Assembly: GCF_013280595.1 (NCBI RefSeq) | Contig: NZ_JAAATY010000009.1 | Coordinates: forward strand, 124,001-188,000 | Source: Kibdelosporangium persicum | GTDB taxonomy: Bacteria > Actinomycetota > Actinomycetes > Mycobacteriales > Pseudonocardiaceae | Direction: 5' to 3' | DNA length: 64,000 nucleotides | Shown here: one piece after another, positions 1 through 7,390 of the stretch | Layout: every line of letters begins with the position of its first letter | Position numbering within the stretch: position 1 is the first letter of the stretch | The notes under the pieces: model-generated | The model's input: only the letters and a program-made list of their open reading frames with translations | What the model was told of the DNA's origin: nothing | Databases searched by the model: none | Translations under genes and position numbers: made by a program

Positions 1-513
1 GACGGCCGCCTTCCGCTCCGGTGGCAGGTCGGTGACCTCCAGCGCCGCCGCCTGCACGGACACCAGGCTGAGCCGCCGGCCCAGCGAGTCGTGCATGTCC
101 CGGGCGATCCGCAGCCGCTCCCGCAGCTGTTCCCGCTCGGCCAGCAGCGCCCGTTCGGTACGCAGCTGCCGGTTGTGCGCCTCCAGCGTGCGCATGAGCC
201 TGCGGTGCTGGGCGAGATAGCGGCCGACCACCAGCGGCAGCACCACGAACACCACGAATCCCGACATCTGCTGCAGCACACCGGCGGGCGTGAACGTCAC
301 CTGCAGTGCGCCCAATGCGAAGGCAGTACCGACAACGACCGCGAGGTCAGTCCGCGACGGCAGGGTGCGCCCGGTGAGGTAGGCGGTCCACGCCAGCACC
401 CCGTACCCCGCCAGGATCAGCAGCCCGAACCACCCCTGGCTCGCGTGTTCGGTGGCGACGACCACCGCGACGTTGGCTACGACGACGGCGGCAGTGGCGA
501 CATATCGGCCCAT
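1..513 (-). CDS. Sensor histidine kinase, N-terminal part (cut by window edge)
   Basis: The visible 171 residues begin with hydrophobic stretches that look like four or five membrane helices (about residues 3-100). A charged helix follows, and then an H-box of the HisKA_3 type (RIARDMHDSLGRRLS, His near residue 145). This is the NarL/DesK class of two-component kinase, which autophosphorylates on that histidine and passes phosphate to a LuxR-type response regulator. The ATPase domain and probably the regulator gene lie beyond the left edge. The gene is divergent from an ABC exporter 88 bp away, the usual arrangement for systems that sense and export membrane-active compounds. The ligand is unknown. 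Confidence 0.88.
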   Translation of the reverse strand, partial: MGRYVATAAVVVANVAVVVATEHASQGWFGLLILAGYGVLAWTAYLTGRTLPSRTDLAVVVGTAFALGALQVTFTPAGVLQQMSGFVVFVVLPLVVGRYLAQHRRLMRTLEAHNRQLRTERALLAEREQLRERLRIARDMHDSLGRRLSLVSVQAAALEVTDLPPERKAAV

Positions 514-530
514 GACAGCAGATTACGGGG

Positions 531-569
531 CGACTTTCGTTGACAGTACAGACGACTTTCGACGACAGT
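531..569. promoter_or_regulatory. Two 17-bp direct repeats in the kinase/ABC divergent promoter
   Basis: CGACTTTCGTTGACAGT (531-547) and CGACTTTCGACGACAGT (553-569) differ at two positions and are spaced 22 bp apart, two DNA turns. They lie between the divergent kinase and ABC-transporter genes. This fits a dimeric activator, most simply the response regulator partner of the kinase. The repeats are seen; the binding protein is inferred. Confidence 0.5.
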
Positions 570-601
570 GCCCGCCGGGCCCGGCTGTCTAGCGTTGCGG
601 C

Positions 602-1498
602 GTGATCGAAGTGGCAGGACTCACCAAGCGATACGGCCGTACGGTCGCGGTCGACGACCTGACGTTCACGGTCGAGCCGGGTCGGGTGACCGGTTTCCTC
701 GGGCCCAACGGTGCCGGCAAGTCGACGACCATGCGGATGATGCTCGGCCTGGACCGGCCGGACGCGGGCCGGGTGTTGATCGACGGCCGGCCGTACCGGA
801 CGTTCACCGAGCCACTACGGCGGGTGGGTGCCTTGCTGGAGGCGCGGTCGGCACACGGCGGCCGCCGCTGCCGTGACCACCTGAGCTGGCTCGCGCAAAC
901 CAACCGGATCCCGGCCTCGCGGGTGGACGAGGTGCTCGATCAGGTCGGGTTGGCCGGCGTGGCAGGCAAGCGGGTCAGCGGGTTTTCGCTCGGCATGCAC
1001 CAGCGGCTCGGCTTGGCCGCCGCGCTGCTGGGTGATCCGCCGGTGCTGCTGTTCGACGAGCCGGTCAACGGCCTGGACCCGGAAGGCATCGTCTGGCTGC
1101 GCAACCTCATGAAGGGCCTGGCCGCCGAGGGGCGAACGGTGTTCGTGTCGAGCCACCTGATGAGCGAGATGGCGTTGACCGCCGAGCACCTGGTCGTGAT
1201 CGGCCGCGGCCGGCTCCTCGCCGACACCTCGGTCGAGCGGTTCATCGCCGAGAACACCCAGTCATATCTACGAATCGCCACCCCGGAACGTGACCGGCTC
1301 CGTGCCGTGCTGGCGGCGGAAGGAATACGTGTGACTGACACGGACGACGGTGCACTGGCCGCCCACGGCGCCGACCCGGCGCGCATCGGTGAGCTGGTCG
1401 CCGCCCACGGTGTGGTGGTGCACGAGGTCGCCCGACAGTCCGCGTCACTGGAGGAGGCGTTCGTGCGCATGACCGGTGAGGCGGTGGAGTACCGGTGA
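602..1498 (+). CDS. ABC transporter ATP-binding protein (drug/bacitracin-type exporter)
   Basis: A 298-residue ATPase of the BcrA/DrrA type that powers export through the permease encoded next to it. Visible motifs are Walker A GPNGAGKST (residues 34-42), a relaxed signature FSLGMHQRL, Walker B LLFDEPVNGLDPEG and the H-loop VSSHLMSE. The C-terminal ~85 residues form the accessory domain usual in this family. It starts with GTG; a TAGCGT -10-like box about 6 nt upstream and no Shine-Dalgarno suggest a leaderless transcript. The stop overlaps the permease start (TGATG), so the two are translationally coupled. Substrate unknown. Confidence 0.93.
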   Translation: MIEVAGLTKRYGRTVAVDDLTFTVEPGRVTGFLGPNGAGKSTTMRMMLGLDRPDAGRVLIDGRPYRTFTEPLRRVGALLEARSAHGGRRCRDHLSWLAQTNRIPASRVDEVLDQVGLAGVAGKRVSGFSLGMHQRLGLAAALLGDPPVLLFDEPVNGLDPEGIVWLRNLMKGLAAEGRTVFVSSHLMSEMALTAEHLVVIGRGRLLADTSVERFIAENTQSYLRIATPERDRLRAVLAAEGIRVTDTDDGALAAHGADPARIGELVAAHGVVVHEVARQSASLEEAFVRMTGEAVEYR

Positions 1499-2259
1499 TG
1501 AACCTCGTTCTGGCCGAGTGGACCAAGGCCCGCACCGTCCGCTCCACCTGGTGGAGCCTGTTCACGACCGCCGTCCTCAGCGTCGGGCTCGGCCTGCTGC
1601 TGGGTGTCCAGATGGCCAACAACTACGACGAGATGACGGCCGACCAGCAGGCCACCATCGCGCAGATCAGCTTCTACCCGCCGCTTCTCGGGCAGGTCGC
1701 CCTGGTGGTGTTCGGGGTGTTGCTGGCGAGTGCGGAGTACACGACCGGCACGATCCGCGCGTCGCTGGCGGCCGTACCGCGCCGGGGCGCGTTCCTCGCG
1801 GCGAAGGCGTTGGTGGCGACCGGGGTCGCGGGCGTGCTGTCGGTAGTGGTCGCGTTCGGCACGTTCTTCGCCACGCAGGCGTCGCTCGGCGAGCACGCCG
1901 TGTCCCTCACCGATCCGGGGATACTGCGGGCGGTGCTGGGCGAGTGCGCCTACCTGACGATGATGTGCGTGTTCGCGACCGGGGTCGCCATGATCCTGCG
2001 CAGCTCGGCGCTGTCGTTGGGCATCCTGATCCCGCTGCTGTTCCTGAACTCGCAGGGCCTGGCGAGCCTGCCGGCGATCCGGTCGGTGACCCAGTACCTG
2101 CCCGACCAGGCCGGCGCGGCGATGATGCAGCTCGACACCGGACGGTTCTTCCTCGGCGAGGTGGACTTCGGGCCGGGCACGGCGTTCCTGATCATGCTCG
2201 CCTGGGTGGCCGCCGCACTGGCCGGCGGTTACGTGTCACTGCGCCACCGCGACGCCTGA
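1498..2259 (+). CDS. ABC transporter permease
   Basis: A 253-residue integral membrane protein with about six hydrophobic segments, an early EWTKARTVRSTWW motif and a large periplasm-facing loop, as in ABC-2 type permeases paired with BcrA-like ATPases. I chose ATG at 1498 because it overlaps the ATPase stop codon; a GTG three bases upstream is also possible. Together with the upstream ATPase it would form a dimeric exporter. The neighbouring sensor kinase suggests expression on exposure to a cell-envelope-active substrate. Confidence 0.9.
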   Translation: MNLVLAEWTKARTVRSTWWSLFTTAVLSVGLGLLLGVQMANNYDEMTADQQATIAQISFYPPLLGQVALVVFGVLLASAEYTTGTIRASLAAVPRRGAFLAAKALVATGVAGVLSVVVAFGTFFATQASLGEHAVSLTDPGILRAVLGECAYLTMMCVFATGVAMILRSSALSLGILIPLLFLNSQGLASLPAIRSVTQYLPDQAGAAMMQLDTGRFFLGEVDFGPGTAFLIMLAWVAAALAGGYVSLRHRDA

Positions 2260-2313
2260 CCCGCGGTACCCGTACCGGGCCGGTGAAGCGGGACGCTGCT
2301 GGCAGAGGACGAT

Positions 2314-2430
2314 ATGCGGATTCCACCAGCGGTGTGCGCCGAAATGATCGACTTGGCCGACGACATGGAGATCAACGAACGGATAACCGCCACGTTGGCT
2401 TACTGCCCCGACCGCGAGCCGGACCGCTGA
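2314..2430 (+). CDS. Possible small protein, 38 residues
   Basis: A short reading frame with a plausible ribosome site (AGAGGA about 6 nt before ATG) encoding an acidic peptide that starts MRIPPAVCAEMIDLADDMEI. I do not recognise it. It lies in the 500-bp gap after the ABC genes and could be a real small protein, the remnant of a larger gene, or chance. Nothing else in the gap looks coding. Confidence 0.25.
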   Translation: MRIPPAVCAEMIDLADDMEINERITATLAYCPDREPDR

Positions 2431-2474
2431 GCGCCGTACGGGTGCGAACTGCAACCCAACCCTCAAACTCTGGG

Positions 2475-2496
2475 CCTTCCCGGCATGCCGGGAAGG
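2475..2496. terminator. Perfect 22-bp palindrome after the ABC operon
   Basis: CCTTCCCGGCA followed directly by its reverse complement. The hairpin lies 215 bp after the permease and 45 bp after the 38-residue frame, and is followed by a mildly T-rich stretch. It is best read as a factor-independent terminator or attenuating hairpin; a symmetrical protein-binding site is possible. Confidence 0.45.
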
Positions 2497-2618
2497 TTCT
2501 GGTTATTGGTGGAGCCGTTAAGCACGCCGCCCCATGCTCGGGTGGCGAACCACGTACCCGGTTGCCGGTGATGTCATCACAGGGAACGGCGTCACACGCA
2601 CCCTCACGCCTTGCTTTA

Positions 2619-2657
2619 TGCGACAACCCGTCGTAATCTTTGCGACAGGTTGTCGCA
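2619..2657. promoter_or_regulatory. Paired palindromic operators upstream of SnoaL/TetR genes
   Basis: A perfect site TGCGACA-GGT-TGTCGCA (2641-2657) and an imperfect one TGCGACAACCCGTCGTA (2619-2635) have centres 22 bp apart, placing them on the same DNA face. The outer arms also form a perfect 15-bp inverted repeat (2614-2628 with 2648-2662). This is the layout of a tandem TetR-family operator and sits about 115 bp before the SnoaL-like gene; the TetR gene follows that one. The assignment to this TetR is inferred. A recombinase core site is the main alternative. Confidence 0.5.
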
Positions 2658-2772
2658 TAAAGGGGCGGGCTGCCTGCTCATGGACGGGCACCGGGAGCCT
2701 CGCGACCAGCGCTACCCCGAGCACGGCAGAGCGAACGCCCTGACGTCGCCGTAGTGAATGGAGAGGTTTCTC

Positions 2773-3246
2773 ATGACTGCGCTCAGCGATCGCGCCGATC
2801 TCATCGAACTGCTTGGCCGCTACGCCGACATAGCGGACCTGAAGGAGTTCACCGAGCTGCCCGGCCTCGTCTTCACCGACCCGCTGACGCTCGACTTCGG
2901 GTCTGTCGCCGACATTCCGCCAATGACCGTGCCACTCGGCGATTACGTCGAGACCATCCGCAACGCCTTTGCGTTCTACACAGCAACCCACCATGCCATC
3001 ACCGGCCACGTCATCGATATCGATGGCGACAGCGCGACGATCCACGCGCATGTCCGTGCCGAACACTGGCTCCCGAGCGAGCTCGCCAACGATGGCCCCA
3101 ATTACTGGCTGGTGGTCGGCTTTTACGACAACGAGGCGGTCCGGACGGCGGACGGCTGGCGCCTCAACCGCGTAAAGCTCACCTCGACCTACCAGGAGAA
3201 CCCACATCTATCAAGCGTTGCCCTGGCCGCCGAGCAGGCACGCTAG
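2773..3246 (+). CDS. SnoaL/NTF2-like domain protein
   Basis: A 157-residue single-domain protein with the cone-shaped NTF2/SnoaL fold pattern. It has an N-terminal helical segment (RADLIELLGRYADIADL), a THHAITGHVIDIDGDSATIHAHV strand pair and a C-terminal GWRLNRVKLTSTYQE strand, as in SnoaL_4 proteins. Members are polyketide cyclases, hydratases or isomerases, or orphan enzymes with unknown small-molecule substrates. ATG at 2773 is chosen because GGAGAGG lies 6 nt upstream; an in-frame ATG at 2758 has no ribosome site. It precedes a TetR regulator, probably in one transcription unit controlled by the paired operators upstream. Confidence 0.8.
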   Translation: MTALSDRADLIELLGRYADIADLKEFTELPGLVFTDPLTLDFGSVADIPPMTVPLGDYVETIRNAFAFYTATHHAITGHVIDIDGDSATIHAHVRAEHWLPSELANDGPNYWLVVGFYDNEAVRTADGWRLNRVKLTSTYQENPHLSSVALAAEQAR

Positions 3247-3350
3247 AGACAAACCCGACAACGCGTGCGTGGGCACCGTGCTGCGCCGTGCGGGGCGGTA
3301 GGCAGACCCAGGGCGCGAGAGAGAAGCCGCGATGAGGAGAGGATGATCGG

Positions 3351-3971
3351 ATGCCGCGGATCCGGGGAGCCAGCATCGAGGAGCACCACGAGATGGTGTG
3401 GGCCGACCTCGTCGAGGCGATGCGGCAGTTGTTGCTCGAACGCGACTACGACTCGATCAACATGGGTCACATCGCGGCCAGGGCGGGACTCGCGCGCAAC
3501 ACGCTGTACAACTACGCCCGCGACAAAAGCGCGCTGGTCCGGGCGCTGACCGAGCAGGCAGGCCGGCCCGTGGTCGAGCGTGTGGCGGCGATCGCCGCGC
3601 GGTCCGCGGACCCGGCCGCGGAGCGGATGCGAGAGATCGTCGAGGCGGTCCTGGAGGCGTTCACGGACCAGGTCCTGCAGCTGATGTTCCGGCCGAGCCC
3701 CGGCCTGCCGGTCGCCGAGGTGCCGAAGGGGCCGGACAGCCCGCTCCACGCGATCGTGGTCGAGGTGGAGAACGTCGTCCGGGACGGCATCGCGCGCGGA
3801 GAGTTCCGCGACGTCGGCGACGTGCACCTCGCGGTGGAGCTGCTGTCCGGTGTCATGCGCGCGGGCGCTGAACGCATCGGCCGGGCCCCGGCCACCTTCG
3901 CGGCCACGGTCAACGCGGCGCGGGAGATCGTCCTCGCGTCTCTGGCCCACCGCCTGGACCAGCAAAGTTGA
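3351..3971 (+). CDS. TetR-family transcriptional regulator
   Basis: A 206-residue repressor-type protein. The N-terminal helix-turn-helix is clear (SINMGHIAARAGLARNTLYNYARDK, residues ~38-64) and is followed by an all-helical ligand and dimer domain. The AGLARNTLYNY recognition helix is typical of TetR. It lies 104 bp after the SnoaL-like gene on the same strand. The paired TGCGACA palindromes upstream of that gene are the obvious candidate operator, so it probably represses the module until a small molecule binds. The ligand is unknown. Confidence 0.9.
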   Translation: MPRIRGASIEEHHEMVWADLVEAMRQLLLERDYDSINMGHIAARAGLARNTLYNYARDKSALVRALTEQAGRPVVERVAAIAARSADPAAERMREIVEAVLEAFTDQVLQLMFRPSPGLPVAEVPKGPDSPLHAIVVEVENVVRDGIARGEFRDVGDVHLAVELLSGVMRAGAERIGRAPATFAATVNAAREIVLASLAHRLDQQS

Positions 3972-4098
3972 TGGCTCCGGGGCGGGCCGACCGTCCACAG
4001 CGGTTGTGGGACAGCACCGTTAGGTTCCACCCCGGATGGGTGGCCACTGTGGACTTCCGACGTGCGGCCCGGCCGCGAACACGGTGTATGTGACACCC

Positions 4099-4170
4099 AC
4101 GGATGCGGGAAGGTCGCAGAGTGAGATCGCGACCAGTGTGGGTGTGGATCGCAAGCCTGCCCCGCCTCTG
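4099..4170 (+). pseudogene. Possible transposase/HTH fragment
   Basis: A short in-frame peptide contains SQSEIATSVGVDRKPA, which resembles the helix-turn-helix start of IS21-type transposases and related DNA-binding proteins (SQREIA..LGVDRKTV). No further homology can be read and the frame ends soon after. The location next to a tRNA gene makes a relic of a mobile element plausible, but the match is short. Confidence 0.22.
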
Positions 4171-4327
4171 ACCAAAGTCATGATCGACCTGGCGGTACTG
4201 ACCGTGAGCTGCGCAAAGTCAGCGGGTTAGGTGATTTACCCCTCTGTGGACGTGTGTCCCCTGAAACCGCCGGACCGCTGTCTCGCAGGGGATGTCGACA
4301 GAGCCGGCTGAGACGGGAAATGAGACG

Positions 4328-4363
4328 AACGCCCGGCAACCGTGTTCGGTGTCCGGGCGTTTT
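4328..4363 (-). terminator. Hairpin terminator beyond tRNA-Thr
   Basis: AACGCCCGG (4328-4336) pairs with CCGGGCGTT (4353-4361) around a 16-nt loop. It lies 17 bp past the 3' end of the minus-strand tRNA and would end its transcript. The TTTT at 4360-4363 is on the plus-strand side, so it may also act in that direction. The rest of the 3972-4379 gap shows no gene other than the weak HTH fragment. Confidence 0.55.
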
Positions 4364-4379
4364 CGCTGGTCAAGCATGG

Positions 4380-4453
4380 AGCCGCCTAAGGGAATCGAAC
4401 CCTTGACCTACGCATTACGAGTGCGTCGCTCTGGCCGACTGAGCTAAGGCGGC
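4380..4453 (-). tRNA. tRNA-Thr (anticodon CGT)
   Basis: Read on the minus strand the sequence folds as a full cloverleaf. The acceptor stem is GCCGCCT/AGGCGGC, the D arm TAGCTCAGTCGGCCAGAGC, the anticodon stem ACGCA-CTCGTAA-TGCGT with anticodon CGT, and the T arm AAGGG-TTCGATT-CCCTT. The length is 74 nt with discriminator T and no encoded CCA. CGT reads ACG threonine codons. tRNA genes are common integration sites; the adjacent 2.3-4.4 kb segment looks accessory. Confidence 0.95.
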
Positions 4454-4574
4454 GTGTCCGGGACAAGTGTAGCGGGCCTCGTCGACGGGTTTACGACCAC
4501 CCGGCCGGGTGAGTCACCGATGGGCGGGTCGGTCGTTGGGAAGTGTGACGGCGGTCGCAAGGAGGGGTTCGTTG

Positions 4575-6209
4575 ATGCGCAGAAGCGCCCTGGCCATGCC
4601 GGTAGCCGCGGCTTTGCTCGCGCTGGTCGCCGCGCCCGCTGCCGCGCAGCCACCGACGACGACGCCGATTCCGGCGCCGAAGGACCCGAACGCGCCGCCT
4701 GCCTCCGCGCCGAACGGACCGCAGCCGCTGGGGCGTGCGATCGGGGATGCCGGGACCGCCCTCTCGATGATCCGGTTGCTGCCCGCGTCCGCGCCGACCA
4801 ACACGATTCTGCCTGGGTACTCCGACAAGTTGCCGAAGCAGTCCGCGCTGGAGGTCGGCTTCGGCCTCTCGAGCGCGCAGGTCAACTCGGAGTCGTACCT
4901 GGCGACCGAGCATTCCATCGCGCAGGCTTCGCCGGGCGGCGTGGCCGTTCAGGGCAAGAGTCCGCAGTCGCCGGGGGCGGTCGCGCAGACTTCGCCGCCG
5001 GACAACGAGAAGCCGATGACGTTCGGGCTCAACCCGCCGCAGACGCCGCTGGACGCGTTAGTCCGGATCGGGTTGATGAACGGCAGCGCGCACGCGCGGT
5101 GGAGCGAGACCCTCGGCCCGTGCGTCAGCCCGTTGTCCGACGCCAGCACCTCGGTCGCCAGCCTGAGTCTGCTGAACGCCATCCCGACCCTGCCGGGCAC
5201 GAACGACCTCACGGGCAAACTGACCGAGTCGAAACTCGGCCCCGAACAGCTGACCGCGCTGACTGACCAGCTCAAGGCGCTGCCGGGGCCGTTGGCGGAG
5301 CTCGGTGGGCTGCTGCCGGGCCCGAACAAGGGCGACGGCTCGCTGATCAGCGTGCCGAACACGCTGTCCACCAGGTCGGTCGTGGAGCTGGTCGAGATCC
5401 CGGGATCGGCGAACAAGGCCGTCCGGTCGACGTCCACGCTTCAGGTCGCGAGTCTGAACCTCCTGGGCGGCACGCCGTTCGCCATGTCGGTCAACGTCGT
5501 CAGCCAGCCGACGTTGCAGGTCACGTCGACCGGCGACGCGAAAACCTCGTCGGTCAAGTACGTCGCCCCGGTGCTCGAGGTCAAGCAGGGCGACAAGGTC
5601 CTGTACAAACTGGACGCCGCGCACCCGACGTTCGACGTGCCGATCGGCATTCCGCTGCCGAACCTCAGCACACAGCTGCCCGACGCGCTCAGGAAACTGC
5701 CGCTGATCGGCGACTTGGCGAACGCGCTGCCGAAGGACTCCCCGCTGCTGCCCAAGGCCGACGAGCTCAACCGGTTGCGGCTCGACATCGGCGTGCTGCG
5801 GCTGTCCATCGCCGGTCTGCAGCAGAAGGCCGAGGACATGACACAGCCGTTCCAGGGCCACCAACTGGCCGCGAGCGCACGAATGCTGGACCTGCAGGTC
5901 CTGCCCACGCAAGCGCTTGGCCTGCCGGGCCTGCCGTCCGCGCTGGCGCAGGTCTCGCTGGGTGAGCAGGTCGCCCGAGCCGCGGCGCCGACCGGCGGTG
6001 TGGTGTGCGGGACGGCGGACGGGCCGCCTGCCGCGAAGCCGCCCGCGCCCCAGGAGCCGAAGCTGGCGTACACCAGCGCCTACCAGGCGATTCCGATGTT
6101 CTGGACCGGCACGACGCTGCTGCTGGTCGGCGTCATCCTGGTCGCGGCTCTGCCGGCCCGCCGGATTCGCCGGGTGCGGCCGACCGAGGGTGAAGCCGAT
6201 CAGCCGTAG
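4575..6209 (+). CDS. Secreted, C-terminally anchored protein of unknown function
   Basis: A 544-residue protein with a Sec signal peptide (RRSALAMPVAAALLALVAAPAAAQ), a proline- and threonine-rich linker, a long extracytoplasmic region and one C-terminal membrane helix (WTGTTLLLVGVILVAALPA) followed by a basic tail. The extracytoplasmic part is rich in Leu-Pro and Ser-Thr with few charges and shows no domain I recognise. ATG at 4575 is preceded by AAGGAGGGG, which decides the start. Its 3' end overlaps the convergent holB gene by 10 bp. It may be a cell-envelope or adhesion-type protein, but no function can be read. Confidence 0.75.
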   Translation: MRRSALAMPVAAALLALVAAPAAAQPPTTTPIPAPKDPNAPPASAPNGPQPLGRAIGDAGTALSMIRLLPASAPTNTILPGYSDKLPKQSALEVGFGLSSAQVNSESYLATEHSIAQASPGGVAVQGKSPQSPGAVAQTSPPDNEKPMTFGLNPPQTPLDALVRIGLMNGSAHARWSETLGPCVSPLSDASTSVASLSLLNAIPTLPGTNDLTGKLTESKLGPEQLTALTDQLKALPGPLAELGGLLPGPNKGDGSLISVPNTLSTRSVVELVEIPGSANKAVRSTSTLQVASLNLLGGTPFAMSVNVVSQPTLQVTSTGDAKTSSVKYVAPVLEVKQGDKVLYKLDAAHPTFDVPIGIPLPNLSTQLPDALRKLPLIGDLANALPKDSPLLPKADELNRLRLDIGVLRLSIAGLQQKAEDMTQPFQGHQLAASARMLDLQVLPTQALGLPGLPSALAQVSLGEQVARAAAPTGGVVCGTADGPPAAKPPAPQEPKLAYTSAYQAIPMFWTGTTLLLVGVILVAALPARRIRRVRPTEGEADQP

Positions 6210-7390
6210 TACAGCGTCGTCACCATCGCCTCGACGGCGATGCGTGGCTTGACGTTCAGCTCCAGCGCCTCGCGGCACGCGAGGACCGCCTCGAGGCGCC
6301 GGAGCGTCGACTCAGGCGACCACGAAGCCGCGGCGGTACGGGCGTCGTTGGCGTGATCAGGGTGGTTCAGTGCCGCGTCCGAGCCGCTGTTGGTGACGAG
6401 GACGTCGCGGTAGAACCCGGCCAGGTCGACCAACGCGAGGTCGAGGGTGTCGCGCTGGGTTCGGGTGGCCCGTGATTTCTGCCTGCGTTCCAGCTCCTTC
6501 AGCGCTCCGGCCGAGCCGCGAGTCGCCGACGCGGTGCCCTTTCCCGTGCCGCCCGCGCCCAACGCCGTCTTGAGGGCTTCCCGCTCGACTTCGTCACGGG
6601 ATTCGCTCTGTTCCGACGCTTCCGTCTCAGCCGCCTTGACGAGCTCGTCGGCGAGCGTGAACACGTCTCCCGGCCGCCGCAGTCCCAAGGGGATGCGCAG
6701 CACCGCGGCCCGGCGTTCCCGCGCGGCCTCGTCTGTCGCCAGCCGCCGAGCACGGCCAACGTGGCCGCCGCACACCGAAGCAGCCCACTGCGCGGTGTCC
6801 GGGTCGACGGAATCGCGTTCCACCAACACTTCCGCGATCGCCTTGGCCGGTGGGATACGCAAAGACACGCCACGGCAACGGGATCGGATGGTCACAGACA
6901 CGTCGTCCGGGTGGTCCGACGGCGCGCACAACAGGAAAACCGTGCGCTCCGGCGGTTCCTCGACCGCCTTGAGCAGTGCGTTGGCCGCGCCTTCGGTGAG
7001 CCGGTCGGCGTCCTCGATGATCACGACCTGCCAGCGGCCGTTGGTCGGGCGCCGTGCCGCGGTCTGCACCAGCGCACGCATTTCAGCGACCGAAATGGAC
7101 AGACCTTCGGGGACGACCAGGCGCACGTCCGCGTGCGTACCGGCCATCGTGGTGCGGCAACCGCTGCACTCACCGCACCCGGTGCCGGAATCGCACTGCA
7201 AAGCCGCGGCGAACGCCCGTGCCGCAACGGAACGACCCGATCCCGGCGGTCCGGTGAACAGCCACGCGTGGGTCATCCCGCCCGCCGCGGCCTGCTCGCC
7301 CCGCACGATCATGGCGGCCGCGTTCGCGGCCTTTGTCAGCACTTCGACAGCTTCGGCCTGCCCGACAACTTGCGACCAGACGACGGTCAC
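6200..7390 (-). CDS. holB: DNA polymerase III subunit delta-prime
   Basis: A 396-residue AAA+ clamp-loader subunit that helps open and load the sliding clamp. It shows GPPGSGRS in the P-loop position, a four-cysteine zinc module (CDSGTGCGECSGC), DADRLTEGAANALLKAVEEPP (Walker B region and delta-prime signature) and TIRSRC as an arginine-finger SRC motif. The P-loop lysine is arginine, consistent with a non-hydrolysing subunit. The start codon overlaps the stop of the upstream fusion gene by 4 bp (ATGA), so the pair is co-translated. The same order, topA - fusion - holB, is conserved in many actinobacteria. Confidence 0.93.
   Translation of the reverse strand: MTVVWSQVVGQAEAVEVLTKAANAAAMIVRGEQAAAGGMTHAWLFTGPPGSGRSVAARAFAAALQCDSGTGCGECSGCRTTMAGTHADVRLVVPEGLSISVAEMRALVQTAARRPTNGRWQVVIIEDADRLTEGAANALLKAVEEPPERTVFLLCAPSDHPDDVSVTIRSRCRGVSLRIPPAKAIAEVLVERDSVDPDTAQWAASVCGGHVGRARRLATDEAARERRAAVLRIPLGLRRPGDVFTLADELVKAAETEASEQSESRDEVEREALKTALGAGGTGKGTASATRGSAGALKELERRQKSRATRTQRDTLDLALVDLAGFYRDVLVTNSGSDAALNHPDHANDARTAAASWSPESTLRRLEAVLACREALELNVKPRIAVEAMVTTLYYG

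Noticed and set aside
4036-4230. 64-codon plus-strand frame before the tRNA
   Set aside because: No start signal and no overall homology; only the short HTH-like piece was kept as a weak pseudogene call.
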